Shown here: positions 1 through 8,030 of the stretch, piece after piece
Position numbering within the stretch: position 1 is the stretch's first letter
How the letters are laid out: each line of letters begins with the position of its first letter
Assembly: GCA_017961765.1 (NCBI GenBank)
Contig: JAGCWQ010000101.1
Coordinates: 1-34,282, forward strand
Direction of reading: 5' to 3'
Origin: Paludibacteraceae bacterium
GTDB taxonomy: Bacteria > Bacteroidota > Bacteroidia > Bacteroidales > Paludibacteraceae
Length of the DNA: 34,282 bases
The notes under the pieces: model-generated
The model's input: the letters and a program-made list of their open reading frames with translations, nothing else
The model's database searches: none
What the model was told of the DNA's origin: nothing
Made by a program: the position numbers and the translations under genes

Positions 1-230
1 GAGACTTTATCTTTATAGCCCCATGTTTCAACATGGGGGATTAGATTGTCGGCACAGCTTGTGAGACGTGACGCAGGACGAGGAGTCTCGAAGAGACTTT
101 ATCTTTATAGCCCCATGTTTCAACATGGGGGATTAGATTGTCGGCACAGCCTGTAGGACGTGACGCAGGATGAGCAGTCTCGAAGAGACTTCATTTGACT
201 AGCCCCATGTTTCAACATGGGGAAATGATT
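1..230. repeat. 92-bp tandem repeat with a strong hairpin (2.5 copies)
   Basis: Two nearly identical 92-bp units lie at 1-92 and 93-184, and a third, partial unit starts at 185 and fades out near 230. Each unit begins with GAGACT and ends with AGTCTCGAA, so unit junctions read AGTCTC-GAA-GAGACT, itself an inverted repeat. Each unit also holds the palindrome CCCCATGTTTCAACATGGGG, an 8-bp stem with a TTCA loop, at about 20-39, 112-131 and 203-222. No reading frame runs through it. It resembles an extragenic palindromic (REP-like) repeat. The same hairpin recurs in degenerate form at 33926-33952. Whether a transposase mobilises it cannot be told from this window. Confidence 0.85.
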
Positions 231-274
231 TCATGATTCTTGCGTCAAAATTCTTAATTAGAATTTAAAATTCC

Positions 275-282
275 TATATTTG
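275..282 (+). promoter_or_regulatory. -7 promoter element of the pqqD-like/ABC cassette
   Basis: TATATTTG matches the Bacteroidota -7 consensus TAnnTTTG. It lies between the tandem repeats and the PqqD-like gene, which would give a leader of about 65 nt. No clear TTTG -33 box is visible 19-21 nt upstream. A short direct repeat (ATCGACTAAA followed at once by ATCGACTAAA) lies in the leader near 323-342. Confidence 0.5.
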
Positions 283-352
283 TCAAAATATCTGTGTTTG
301 GCTCGGCTTCAAAGTCGGGCTATCGACTAAAATCGACTAAAAAATCAGAGGT

Positions 353-622
353 ATGAGAATAATAGAAGGATTTTGCCTCCGTAACGTCATGGGACGTCCT
401 ACGGTGATAGGGGAGTCGGCAAGCCTTGTCGATTTCAACAAGTTGGTGACATTGAACGAGTCGGCCGCCTTCCTTTGGCGTTCGGTGGAGGGTCGTGATT
501 TTACACTCGACGACCTCGTTGGCATGTTGGTCTCACGTTATCAAATAGCGGAAGAGGTGGCCAAGGCCGATGCGGCTGAGATATTGGAAGGGTGGAAAAA
601 TGTAGGGTTCATTAAAGAGTGA
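353..622 (+). CDS. PqqD-like peptide-binding protein
   Basis: This 89-residue protein has the length and pattern of the PqqD family: an N-terminal beta region, the segment LNESAAFLWRSVEGR in the middle, and a C-terminal helical half ending in a W-x-x-x-G-F/L-I pattern (WKNVGFIKE). PqqD proteins are small winged-helix proteins that bind the leader of a ribosomally made peptide and present it to a modifying enzyme (RiPP recognition element). The stop codon overlaps the start of the next gene (TGATG at 620-624), indicating translational coupling. No pqqA-like precursor, radical SAM enzyme or protease is visible nearby, so the substrate is unknown. The family call is fairly secure; the role in peptide modification is inference. 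Confidence 0.8.
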   Translation: MRIIEGFCLRNVMGRPTVIGESASLVDFNKLVTLNESAAFLWRSVEGRDFTLDDLVGMLVSRYQIAEEVAKADAAEILEGWKNVGFIKE

Positions 623-1794
623 TGTCTGAGTTTAACGCTTTTCTTGAACTGCTTCGTTCGGCCCTTTGGCAACGGCCTATCGATCAATCTCTTTTTCCCG
701 CAACGACAGATTGGAAAAGAATGTTGGCTATCGCTAATCATCAGGCTGTGGCGGGAATTATTTCGGAGGGAGTACCACTCCTTCCCGAGGCTTGTCGTCC
801 TTCTGAAGAACTTTTTTCGGAGATGCACCGTATGTCTGTTGCCAATGTGAGGATGCATGCGCGTATGAATGCGGTCTTGACCGAGGTGACTACCCTTTTG
901 CGGAAGGCGGAAATACCCTCCCTTCTGCTTAAAGGGCAAGGATTAGCCTCCCTTTATCCTATACCACATTCGCGCCAATGCGGAGATATTGACCTTTATG
1001 TATCGAAGGACTACCAAGATGAACTCCTTTCCCTTGTTCGCCAGTGGAAGAAAGCCTCCCATCTCGTCAATTCAGAGAAGCATTTGTCCTTCGATTATGA
1101 CGGTGTATGCGTTGAGTTGCACTACGGAACGGAGCATTTCTATACGCCGAAGGTGGATAAGGCCTATCAGCGTTGGTCTCTCAATAACTTGGAATATGTG
1201 CTTTTAATCTTTATGCATCCTCGTGGTTTTCAACAACCTTTGACGGCCAAAGAGGTGGAAGATAGGTATTGCCGTTATATAGAGGTGAACGGGGAAATCA
1301 TCCTGATTCCTTGTGTCGAGTTTGATGCAATCTACCTTTTGCACCATCTATGGAACCATTTTATATCTTCGGGCATTGGACTTCGTCAAATATGCGATTG
1401 GTGCCTCTTTATGCGCCGCTACTCCTCGCAGTTGGAAACGAAAAAAATGCGTACTTTGCTTACTACTTTCGCTTTCTTCCCTGTGTGGAATCTTTTCGCT
1501 TCGTTCGCTGTCCGTTATATGGGGATGGAATGGAAGGATTTCCCTTTTGCTGAACCTGTGGAGGATGCCAAGGTCGAGAAACTGATGGAGATCATCTGGC
1601 AGGAAGGAAATTTCGGTCGTCGGAAACCTCGTCCTAAAGGCTATATCGTCGGCAAGGTGAATATGTATTGGCGTGTTACGAAGATGATAAAGGCCATCTA
1701 TCCTTTCTATCCACGGGAGGTGGTCGGCTATTATTTCTATTTTATGGCTCTGGGTGTCAAACATTTCTTTTTGGATTGGCGACATATGAAGTGA
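622..1794 (+). CDS. Nucleotidyltransferase-fold family protein (NTP_transf_5-like)
   Basis: About 390 residues. A GTG at 619 is possible, but the ATG at 622 overlaps the upstream stop in a TGATG arrangement and is preferred. The key segment is LLLKGQGLA (about 103-110) followed by CGDIDLYV (121-128), and then VELHY (about 165-169). This is the K-G ... D-x-D ... E-L-H pattern of the uncharacterised nucleotidyltransferase family (PF14907 type) found in Bacteroidota beside PqqD-like and ABC transporter genes. The two acidic residues of GDID would bind metal. The reaction and substrate are unknown; transfer of a nucleotide to a peptide or to another cassette product is possible but unproven. The C-terminal third is rich in Trp, Tyr and Phe, without a clear membrane anchor. 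Confidence 0.75.
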   Translation: MSEFNAFLELLRSALWQRPIDQSLFPATTDWKRMLAIANHQAVAGIISEGVPLLPEACRPSEELFSEMHRMSVANVRMHARMNAVLTEVTTLLRKAEIPSLLLKGQGLASLYPIPHSRQCGDIDLYVSKDYQDELLSLVRQWKKASHLVNSEKHLSFDYDGVCVELHYGTEHFYTPKVDKAYQRWSLNNLEYVLLIFMHPRGFQQPLTAKEVEDRYCRYIEVNGEIILIPCVEFDAIYLLHHLWNHFISSGIGLRQICDWCLFMRRYSSQLETKKMRTLLTTFAFFPVWNLFASFAVRYMGMEWKDFPFAEPVEDAKVEKLMEIIWQEGNFGRRKPRPKGYIVGKVNMYWRVTKMIKAIYPFYPREVVGYYFYFMALGVKHFFLDWRHMK

Positions 1795-1816
1795 CCTTTT
1801 CTAAAGTGAATATTGA

Positions 1817-3454
1817 ATGAATAAGATGAAGTTGATGGGAAGCCTTAAGTGGCTGTGGCGAGCTTCCAAGGGCGTTCGTCTCCGTTCGGCATGGCTTTCT
1901 GTCGTGGGCATACTCTATATCGGGGCGGTACTGACGTTTGTGTGGTGTTGCAAGCGGATGGTCGATTTGGCTACGGGCGTGGTCGAGGGTGACATTTTTG
2001 TTATGGGGTGTCTCTTGGTGGCTTGCGTGTTTTCCGAAATATTCCTTTCCGCCCTTTCCCTCCGTTTGGAGACAATGACGGCGGTCCGCTTCTCGAATAA
2101 TCTGCGTCACCGTATTTTTGACCATGTCTTGAATAGTCGTTGGGCTGGACGCGAGAACATGCACACGGGCGACATCATCAACCGTATGGAGACCGATGCC
2201 CAGCAGGTCTCTTCGTTGCTCTGCAAGGCGATACCTTTGTCGTTGGTCACTGTGGTGCAGTTGGTCGCGGCTTTTGTTTTCTTGTTGCGTTTGGATGCGC
2301 GATTGGCGTGGGTCTTGCTTTGCATCATGCCTTTGGCGGTGGTGGTCGGCAAGATATACCTGAAGCGGGGCAGGGAGTTGACACGGTCTATCCGAGAGAT
2401 GGATTCGGCGGTGCAGTCGCATGTCCAGGAGAATCTGCAGAACCGTCTGTTGGTGCGTACGATGGAGCGAACGGCCGACGTGGTGGACCGTATGGCATTC
2501 TTGCAGGGAAACCTTTTTAACTTGGAGTCGCAACGATCCTATATATCCCTTTTCTCCAGAGCTGCGTTGCAGTTTGGCTTTGTGACGGGTTATGTCACGA
2601 CGTTCATCTGGGGCGTCTATGGTATCAAGAGTGGGGTGGTGACGTTCGGTATGATGACGGCCTTCCTTCAGTTGGTGGCGCAGGTGCAACGACCTGTTGT
2701 CCAACTAAGTCAGGAGGTGCCTGGCTTTATCAAGGCATTGACGGCGGCCGAGCGTTTGGAGGAGTTGTTCTCCTTGGAGACGGAGCCGAATGGGGAGCCT
2801 ATCCGTTTGAATGGGGCGGTAGGTGTGTCGGTGGAGAGTGTCTCCTTTACCTATCCCGATGGCAAACGTCGTATATTGGACCGTTTCTCGCATGATTTCC
2901 GTCCAGGGTCGCTGACTGCGGTCGTAGGGGAGACGGGTGCAGGAAAGAGTACGTTGATGCGCTTGATATTGGCACTTTTGGATCCCGATGAGGGACAACT
3001 ATCATTTTACGATGCCCAAGGAAAGGTGGCGGCATCCCCTCAGACACGTTGCAACGTGGTTTATGTGCCGCAAGGAAATACGTTGATGAGTGGCACGATC
3101 CGCCAAAATCTCTTGATGGGTAATCCTGAGGCGACGGAGGAGGAGTTGCGGGAGGCGTTGCATACGGCGGTGGCGGATTTTGTCTTCCAATTGCCGGATG
3201 GAATGGATTCCCTCTGTGGTGAGCGAGGTTCAGGACTCAGTGAAGGACAGGCGCAACGTATCGCCGTGGCGCGTGGGTTGCTCCGTTCGGGTGGACTGTT
3301 GTTGCTTGACGAGCCGACAGCCTCCTTGGATCCTGAGACGGAGATGCTCTTGTTGCAACGGCTCTCCGACAATCTGAATGGTCGTACCGTTATCCTTATC
3401 ACCCACCGAGAAGCGGCAGCCCGTCTGTGCCAGCACGAGGTGAGGTTGGCGTAA
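1817..3454 (+). CDS. ABC transporter, fused permease/ATPase (exporter type)
   Basis: A 545-residue half-transporter. Residues 1-300 form a type IV exporter membrane domain with hydrophobic segments at about 24-43, 62-82, 140-157, 163-178 and 250-285. The nucleotide-binding domain has Walker A GETGAGKST (371-379), the Q-loop in VPQGN (about Q419), signature LSEGQ (474-478), Walker B LLLLDEPT (about 494-501) and the switch histidine in ITHRE (about H530). The N-terminus has no C39 peptidase domain, so it does not itself cleave a leader peptide. It starts 22 bp after the nucleotidyltransferase gene and is probably co-transcribed with it. Export of a product made with the two upstream proteins is the likely role, inferred from context. 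Confidence 0.9.
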   Translation: MNKMKLMGSLKWLWRASKGVRLRSAWLSVVGILYIGAVLTFVWCCKRMVDLATGVVEGDIFVMGCLLVACVFSEIFLSALSLRLETMTAVRFSNNLRHRIFDHVLNSRWAGRENMHTGDIINRMETDAQQVSSLLCKAIPLSLVTVVQLVAAFVFLLRLDARLAWVLLCIMPLAVVVGKIYLKRGRELTRSIREMDSAVQSHVQENLQNRLLVRTMERTADVVDRMAFLQGNLFNLESQRSYISLFSRAALQFGFVTGYVTTFIWGVYGIKSGVVTFGMMTAFLQLVAQVQRPVVQLSQEVPGFIKALTAAERLEELFSLETEPNGEPIRLNGAVGVSVESVSFTYPDGKRRILDRFSHDFRPGSLTAVVGETGAGKSTLMRLILALLDPDEGQLSFYDAQGKVAASPQTRCNVVYVPQGNTLMSGTIRQNLLMGNPEATEEELREALHTAVADFVFQLPDGMDSLCGERGSGLSEGQAQRIAVARGLLRSGGLLLLDEPTASLDPETEMLLLQRLSDNLNGRTVILITHREAAARLCQHEVRLA

Positions 3455-3780
3455 ATCTGGCTTTTGTACGCACTCTTCCATCCAACTCGGATCCCTACCA
3501 TCCACCGACAGCACTTGTGGCGCAATTGGATTCTAATGGGTCAGGCTTCCAACTAGGTGTCCCGCAGGAGGCTCTAGCCAAGGTCGTACTAATTTTTCAA
3601 CCTCCACGCTCATAGCGCATTAGGTATTTTTAAGATGTATGAAAAAGAATGCAAGTGTTTGGTAATCAGTATAAAAATAGCAATTTTAAACAACTCTGCC
3701 TAAAATAATTCTAAGGGGAAAATGCAATGTTGTTATCGAAATATTGCTATATTTGCAAACTTGAATGTAAAATTTGCGAT
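3455..3780 (+). promoter_or_regulatory. Intergenic region with the parA promoter
   Basis: These 326 bases hold no convincing gene. The -7 element TATATTTG lies at 3748-3755 and would start transcription near 3762. This argues against the ATG at 3727, which lies upstream of the promoter, and favours the parA start at 3781. No terminator with a clear T-tract is visible after the ABC transporter gene. No classical parS palindrome (TGTTTCACGTGAAACA) is seen here. Confidence 0.5.
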
Positions 3781-4560
3781 ATGGGAAAGATTATATCATT
3801 GGCAAATCAGAAAGGTGGAGTGGGCAAGACCACTTCGACGGTCAACCTCGCGGCAGCTTTGGCTGTGATGGAAAAGAAAGTCTTGATTGTGGATGCCGAT
3901 CCACAAGCGAATGCCTCTTCTGGTTTAGGTTTGGATGTCAAGAATCTGAAGACGACGATTTATGAGTGTCTGGTGGAAAACATTGATGTCCATACAGCCA
4001 TCTGCGATACGGAGATAGAGACGTTGAAGATCATCCCTTCCCATATCGATTTGGTGGGAGCTGAGTTGGAGATGGTCAATCTTCAGGAGAGGGAGACCCT
4101 TTTGAGGAAGATTCTCGAGACGGTTAGAAATGAGTTCGACTACATCTTGATCGATTGTTCTCCATCCTTGGGCTTGATCACCTTGAATGCCTTGACGGCG
4201 AGTGATTCGGTTATCATTCCGGTGCAGTGTGAGTACTATGCGTTGGAGGGTATCGCCAAGTTGCTCAACACCATCAAGATCGTTCAAGACAAATTGAATT
4301 CGACATTGGAGATTGAAGGATTCCTTCTCACGATGTACGACCCACGTACGCGTCTCAACAACCAAGTGGTGGACGAGGTGCAACGTCATTTCGGTGACAT
4401 GGTCTTCAAGACGATTATCCAACGTAATGTGAAGTTGGGCGAGGCTCCAAGTTTCGGTCAGTCTGTCATCTCTTATGATGTGGAATCGCGTGGCGCACAG
4501 AACTATATGCAGTTGGCCAAGGAGTTGGTGGAGAAGACGGAGAAGGCAAATCAACAATAA
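3781..4560 (+). CDS. parA: Chromosome partitioning ATPase ParA (Soj)
   Basis: The 259-residue form starting MGKIISLANQ is preferred over an upstream ATG at 3727, because the promoter lies between them and ParA family members begin just before the P-loop. It has the deviant Walker A KGGVGKTT (11-18), Walker A' VLIVDADPQ (about 34-42), Walker B ILIDCSPSLG (about 125-134) and the late motif RGAQNYMQLAKEL. ParA dimerises with ATP on DNA and is released by ParB bound to parS, driving segregation of the origin region. Its length and its pairing with parB 21 bp downstream are typical of the chromosomal Soj/Spo0J type. Confidence 0.95.
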   Translation: MGKIISLANQKGGVGKTTSTVNLAAALAVMEKKVLIVDADPQANASSGLGLDVKNLKTTIYECLVENIDVHTAICDTEIETLKIIPSHIDLVGAELEMVNLQERETLLRKILETVRNEFDYILIDCSPSLGLITLNALTASDSVIIPVQCEYYALEGIAKLLNTIKIVQDKLNSTLEIEGFLLTMYDPRTRLNNQVVDEVQRHFGDMVFKTIIQRNVKLGEAPSFGQSVISYDVESRGAQNYMQLAKELVEKTEKANQQ

Positions 4561-4581
4561 TTAAAGGAATAGGTAAGCGGT

Positions 4582-5487
4582 ATGGCAAAGAAATTAGGTG
4601 GTTTAGGTAGAGGCCTCGGCGCTTTGATTGACGTGGATGACAAGGATAAGGAAGTTGTCACAGGAGGTGCATCCTCTTTGAACGAGGTGCCTTTGTCTGA
4701 GATTGAGCCTAATCCCGACCAGCCAAGGAAGAATTTCGAGGCGGAGGCTTTGCTGGAGTTGTCCAATTCCATCCGTCAGTTGGGTGTTATCCAACCGATT
4801 ACTTTGCGGAAGGTCGAAGAGCATAAGTATATCATCATTGCGGGAGAAAGGCGTTTCCGTGCAGCCAAGTTGGCTGAGTTGGCGACCATTCCAGCCTATG
4901 TCCGTGAGACGACGGAGGAGCAGATGATGGAGATGGCTCTTGTCGAGAATATCCAACGTGAGGATTTGAATGCGGTGGAGGTTGCTCTCTCCTACAAGAG
5001 TTTGATGGAGGTCTGCAATTATACGCAGGAGCAGTTGAGCGAGCGAGTAGGAAAGAAGCGTGCTACAATCTCCAACTATTTACGTCTGTTGACGCTCCCT
5101 GCTGAAATACAGATGGCATTGAAGGATAAGAAGATAGATATGGGTCATGCGCGTGCGTTGATTAACGTGGTGGAGGAGCAGGATCAGTTGGATATCTTCA
5201 ACCAAATAATAAAGAACAACCTTTCCGTCCGCAAGGTGGAAGAGTTGGTGCGGAAATTGGCGGAGAAGCCTATCGATGAAAACCAAGGCCAAGAGGGGCA
5301 ACCTTCCGATGCTGGATCGGAGCCTGACGAGTATCTTTTGTTGAGGGATATGTTGACGGATTTGTTCCCATCCAACCAAGTAGCCATGGCTCGTAATGCG
5401 AAGGGTAAGGGAAAGATTACCATCTCCTTTAAGAATGATGAGGAGTTGGAGCAGTTGATGGAGTTGTTCGATTCGTTTAAACATTGA
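4582..5487 (+). CDS. parB: Chromosome partitioning protein ParB (Spo0J)
   Basis: A 301-residue ParB/Spo0J protein. The N-terminal lysine-rich segment with GGLGRGLGALI (6-16) is the ParA-stimulating peptide. The ParB/Srx domain follows, with NPDQPRK (about 44-50), GVIQPI (68-73) and the CTP/arginine patch GERRFRA (88-94), then ENIQREDLNAVE (about 119-130). The helix-turn-helix includes VGKKRATISNYLRLL, and a C-terminal acidic and helical dimerisation region ends the protein. It binds parS and spreads as a CTP-dependent clamp. It follows parA by 21 bp in an operon. A low-complexity linker (about 229-250) separates the DNA-binding and dimerisation parts, as is usual. Confidence 0.95.
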   Translation: MAKKLGGLGRGLGALIDVDDKDKEVVTGGASSLNEVPLSEIEPNPDQPRKNFEAEALLELSNSIRQLGVIQPITLRKVEEHKYIIIAGERRFRAAKLAELATIPAYVRETTEEQMMEMALVENIQREDLNAVEVALSYKSLMEVCNYTQEQLSERVGKKRATISNYLRLLTLPAEIQMALKDKKIDMGHARALINVVEEQDQLDIFNQIIKNNLSVRKVEELVRKLAEKPIDENQGQEGQPSDAGSEPDEYLLLRDMLTDLFPSNQVAMARNAKGKGKITISFKNDEELEQLMELFDSFKH

Positions 5488-5607
5488 TTTCTGTATAAGG
5501 CGGATTACGGTTTGCCGATACTGATAACAATTGGTGGAGTTCGTGAAAATGTCGGATTTTTTTGACAATAGACATTTTTATAGGATGTCCACTTAAAATT
5601 TTGATAA

Positions 5608-6291
5608 TTGAAAAAGGCTTTTTTTATATTAAGTGTTATCTTGCTCTCATTCCTAGGTCGGAATGTGGGGTCTGCTGAGGCAGCTGAGCTCCGTGACTCG
5701 CTTTTGCTTACGGAAGACGGAGGTGTCTTGGTTTTGGCGGATACGGCAGGGGTGGTTCCAGAGGAACTTCCGATGTTGGCTCCCGATTTTCGTCCAGATC
5801 CGGCGAAGGCAACATGGTATGCCCTCGTTTGTCCTGGTTTGGGACAGATCTACAACCGGAGTTATTGGAAAGTGCCTATCCTTTATGGAGGTGTGGCTAC
5901 GTTGAGTTATTTGATTATTTGGAACGGTAGAATGTACAACGACTATAAGAATGCGTACCATGATTTGATGGATACTGATCCTACGACGAACAGTTATCAG
6001 GCCTTGGTTCCTTCTCATAGCAATTATGGCGATGAGTGGATGCAGAGTGTTTTGAAGAAACGCCGTGATATGTACCGCCGTTATCGTGACTTGAGCATCT
6101 TCGGCATGGCTGCACTCTATGTCGTGAGCGTGGTGGATGCTTTCGTGGATGCGCATTTGTATGATTTTTCTGTTACCGACGACCTTTCTCTGCGGGTGGA
6201 ACCTTTTGTCAATCCGTATGGGGGTACTAATCCGATGATGGTGGGGAAAGAACCGGCTATGTATGGATTCCAATGTTCGGTGCGGTTTTAA
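5608..6291 (+). CDS. DUF5683 family membrane protein
   Basis: A 227-residue protein with a cleavable signal peptide (KKAFFILSVILLSFLG, then SAEAAE). TTG at 5608 is the likely start: stop codons (TGA TAA) lie immediately upstream in frame and the next methionine would remove the signal peptide. The central part has ATWYALVCPGLGQIYNRSYW (about 69-88), followed by a hydrophobic segment GGVATLSYLIIW, and a second one near 168-185 (FGMAALYVVSVVDAFVDAHL). The PGLGQIYN motif is characteristic of DUF5683, which commonly sits between parB and a lytic transglycosylase gene in Bacteroidales. The function is unknown; an envelope location is inferred. Confidence 0.8.
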   Translation: MKKAFFILSVILLSFLGRNVGSAEAAELRDSLLLTEDGGVLVLADTAGVVPEELPMLAPDFRPDPAKATWYALVCPGLGQIYNRSYWKVPILYGGVATLSYLIIWNGRMYNDYKNAYHDLMDTDPTTNSYQALVPSHSNYGDEWMQSVLKKRRDMYRRYRDLSIFGMAALYVVSVVDAFVDAHLYDFSVTDDLSLRVEPFVNPYGGTNPMMVGKEPAMYGFQCSVRF

Positions 6292-6493
6292 TCTTGGACA
6301 TCCCTATATTTTCTTGTATGGTTTTATGAAAATGGAAGGTTTGTCATTTTATTTAGTTTAAGTGGTTAATTTGTTGAGTGTTGGACTTTTCGCAGTTTTT
6401 CGGTTGCTATAGGGGCTCTTTTCTTCCGGGGAGGAATGAAAAGAAAATTTCCTTGTATTCAATTGAGAAAGCAGCGCAACAATTTTTCTGGTT

Positions 6494-7816
6494 ATGAGGT
6501 ATTTGTATTTTTCCATCGTTTTTTTTGCATCATCGATTTCTTTTGCTTTCGCTTCGAAATCGAATGAACTTGAGGTGGCGGTCGATCCTCCCTTTGTTGA
6601 GGCCGACTCTTCCGATTCGTCAATAGATGAATTCACCGATATAGATATGAATTTGGACAGCCTTCTTCATGATTTGAAGTTTAGGTCGATCCCGAACGAA
6701 GATTGTTCATCCGACAGTGAGGGCTATGTCTTGAGCGACAGCGTCTATATTACTCGTCTTAGCCAGATTCCTGCCATCATGGAGTTGGCCTACAATGACA
6801 TCGTGAAACGTTTCATCGAACTTTACACGGTGAAGAAGAGAAAGCAGGTGGAGTATATGCTGGGTGCGGGAAAGTACTATTTCCCTATCTTCGAGCAGGC
6901 TCTTGACGCAGCTGGTCTCCCTATCGAATTGAAGTACCTCCCTGTCATTGAGTCGGCTCTGAACCCTCGGGCATTTTCCCGTGCGGGTGCTTCTGGCCTC
7001 TGGCAGTTCATGTATTCCACGGGTAAGATTTACGGTTTGGAAGGAAACAGCTTGATTGACGAGCGTCGCGACCCAATCAAATCGACCAAGGCCGCAGTTC
7101 GTTATTTGAAGGATTTGTATGGTATCTACAATGATTGGGCGTTGGTTATTGCTGCCTACAATTGTGGACCGGGCAATGTGAACAAGGCTATCCGCCGTTC
7201 GGGAGGCAAGCATGATTATTGGGGTATCTACCCTTATTTGCCAAAGGAGACGCGTGGTTATGTGCCGGCTTTCATAGCGGCGACTTATACGATGACTTAT
7301 TACAAGGAGCATAATTTCTGTCCTAACTCAGTTGATATGCCTATTACTTGTGATACGTTGATGGTGAGCGACCGCTTGCATTTCCTCCAGATTTCCTCTG
7401 TCTTGGGACTCGATCTTTGCGAGTTGGAGGCGTTGAATCCACAGTACCGTCAACAGGTGTTGCCTGGTAATGGTGTTCCTTACACTTTGTGCCTGCCACA
7501 GCGTTATGTGAATAGCTTTCTCGACAAACGGGATTCTATCGTGGCGTATAAGGCCGACTCGTTGCATACGAATCGTTTGACGGTGGTTCCTGCTTCCATG
7601 GATCCTTACTATGGACGTGTGAGGGGAAAGGGTAGAGGCGGACGAGGAAGAGCCGTTGCTTCAACCAAGGCTGGCGGAAACGAATATGTTGTCCGTAAGG
7701 GTGATACGTTGTCAAGCATTGCCCGTAAGTATGGTATGAATGTGGCTACATTGAAGAAAATCAACGGATTGCGTTCTGATAAGATTAGCATGGGTCAACA
7801 TCTTCGGGTTCGGTGA
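6494..7816 (+). CDS. mltD: Lytic transglycosylase with C-terminal LysM (MltD-like)
   Basis: A 440-residue exported enzyme that cleaves peptidoglycan glycan strands to give 1,6-anhydro ends. Residues 1-20 are a signal peptide without a lipobox cysteine. The SLT domain spans about 130-260 with LPVIESALNP (catalytic Glu153), ASGLWQFM (166-173) and AAYNCGPGNV (220-229). A glycine/arginine-rich linker (about 375-388) leads to one LysM domain (about 392-438, YVVRKGDTLSSIARKYG) that binds peptidoglycan. Escherichia coli MltD has two LysM domains; one is seen here. An acidic, serine-rich stretch (about 25-60) follows the signal peptide. It lies about 200 bp after the DUF5683 gene. Confidence 0.9.
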   Translation: MRYLYFSIVFFASSISFAFASKSNELEVAVDPPFVEADSSDSSIDEFTDIDMNLDSLLHDLKFRSIPNEDCSSDSEGYVLSDSVYITRLSQIPAIMELAYNDIVKRFIELYTVKKRKQVEYMLGAGKYYFPIFEQALDAAGLPIELKYLPVIESALNPRAFSRAGASGLWQFMYSTGKIYGLEGNSLIDERRDPIKSTKAAVRYLKDLYGIYNDWALVIAAYNCGPGNVNKAIRRSGGKHDYWGIYPYLPKETRGYVPAFIAATYTMTYYKEHNFCPNSVDMPITCDTLMVSDRLHFLQISSVLGLDLCELEALNPQYRQQVLPGNGVPYTLCLPQRYVNSFLDKRDSIVAYKADSLHTNRLTVVPASMDPYYGRVRGKGRGGRGRAVASTKAGGNEYVVRKGDTLSSIARKYGMNVATLKKINGLRSDKISMGQHLRVR

Positions 7817-7842
7817 CCAACTTGACTGCTGGAAAATAGTAG

Positions 7843-7876
7843 GGGAGGTGTCTCTGCATCTCCCTTTTTTATTTTT
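7843..7876 (+). terminator. Rho-independent terminator after mltD
   Basis: GGGAGGTG pairs with CATCTCCC around a TCTCTG loop, followed by TTTTTTATTTTT. It lies about 25 bp after the mltD stop codon and separates the partitioning/cell-wall block from the two-component genes. Confidence 0.85.
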
Positions 7877-7922
7877 ATCGAATATTCTTTTCTTTTGATT
7901 TCTCTAGTTCCGTTAATAAGTT

Positions 7923-7930
7923 TATTTTTG
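7923..7930 (+). promoter_or_regulatory. Possible -7 element of the two-component operon
   Basis: TATTTTTG fits TAnnTTTG and lies about 100 bp before the response regulator gene. No -12/-24 sigma-54 promoter (GG-N10-GC) is apparent in the same gap, so the operon probably uses the housekeeping sigma factor. The T-rich surroundings make a chance match possible. Confidence 0.35.
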
Positions 7931-8030
7931 TATTTATATTCATAAGCATTTAGGGTAGTTTTCTGATTAAAAATTTCTCGAAATCGAATGCTTAACCTTA
8001 AACCAATTATTTATTCTTGGCGTCTTTCTT

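Noticed and set aside
1-230. CRISPR array
   Set aside because: The repeated units are continuous 92-bp tandem copies with no alternation of short repeats and unique spacers, and no cas genes are present.
1757-2704. A 315-codon minus-strand frame opposite the ABC transporter gene
   Set aside because: Low-complexity His/Gln/Arg composition and full overlap with a well-supported transporter gene.
3727-3780. Upstream ATG start for parA
   Set aside because: The -7 promoter element lies downstream of this ATG, and the added residues (cysteine-rich, no family similarity) do not belong to ParA.
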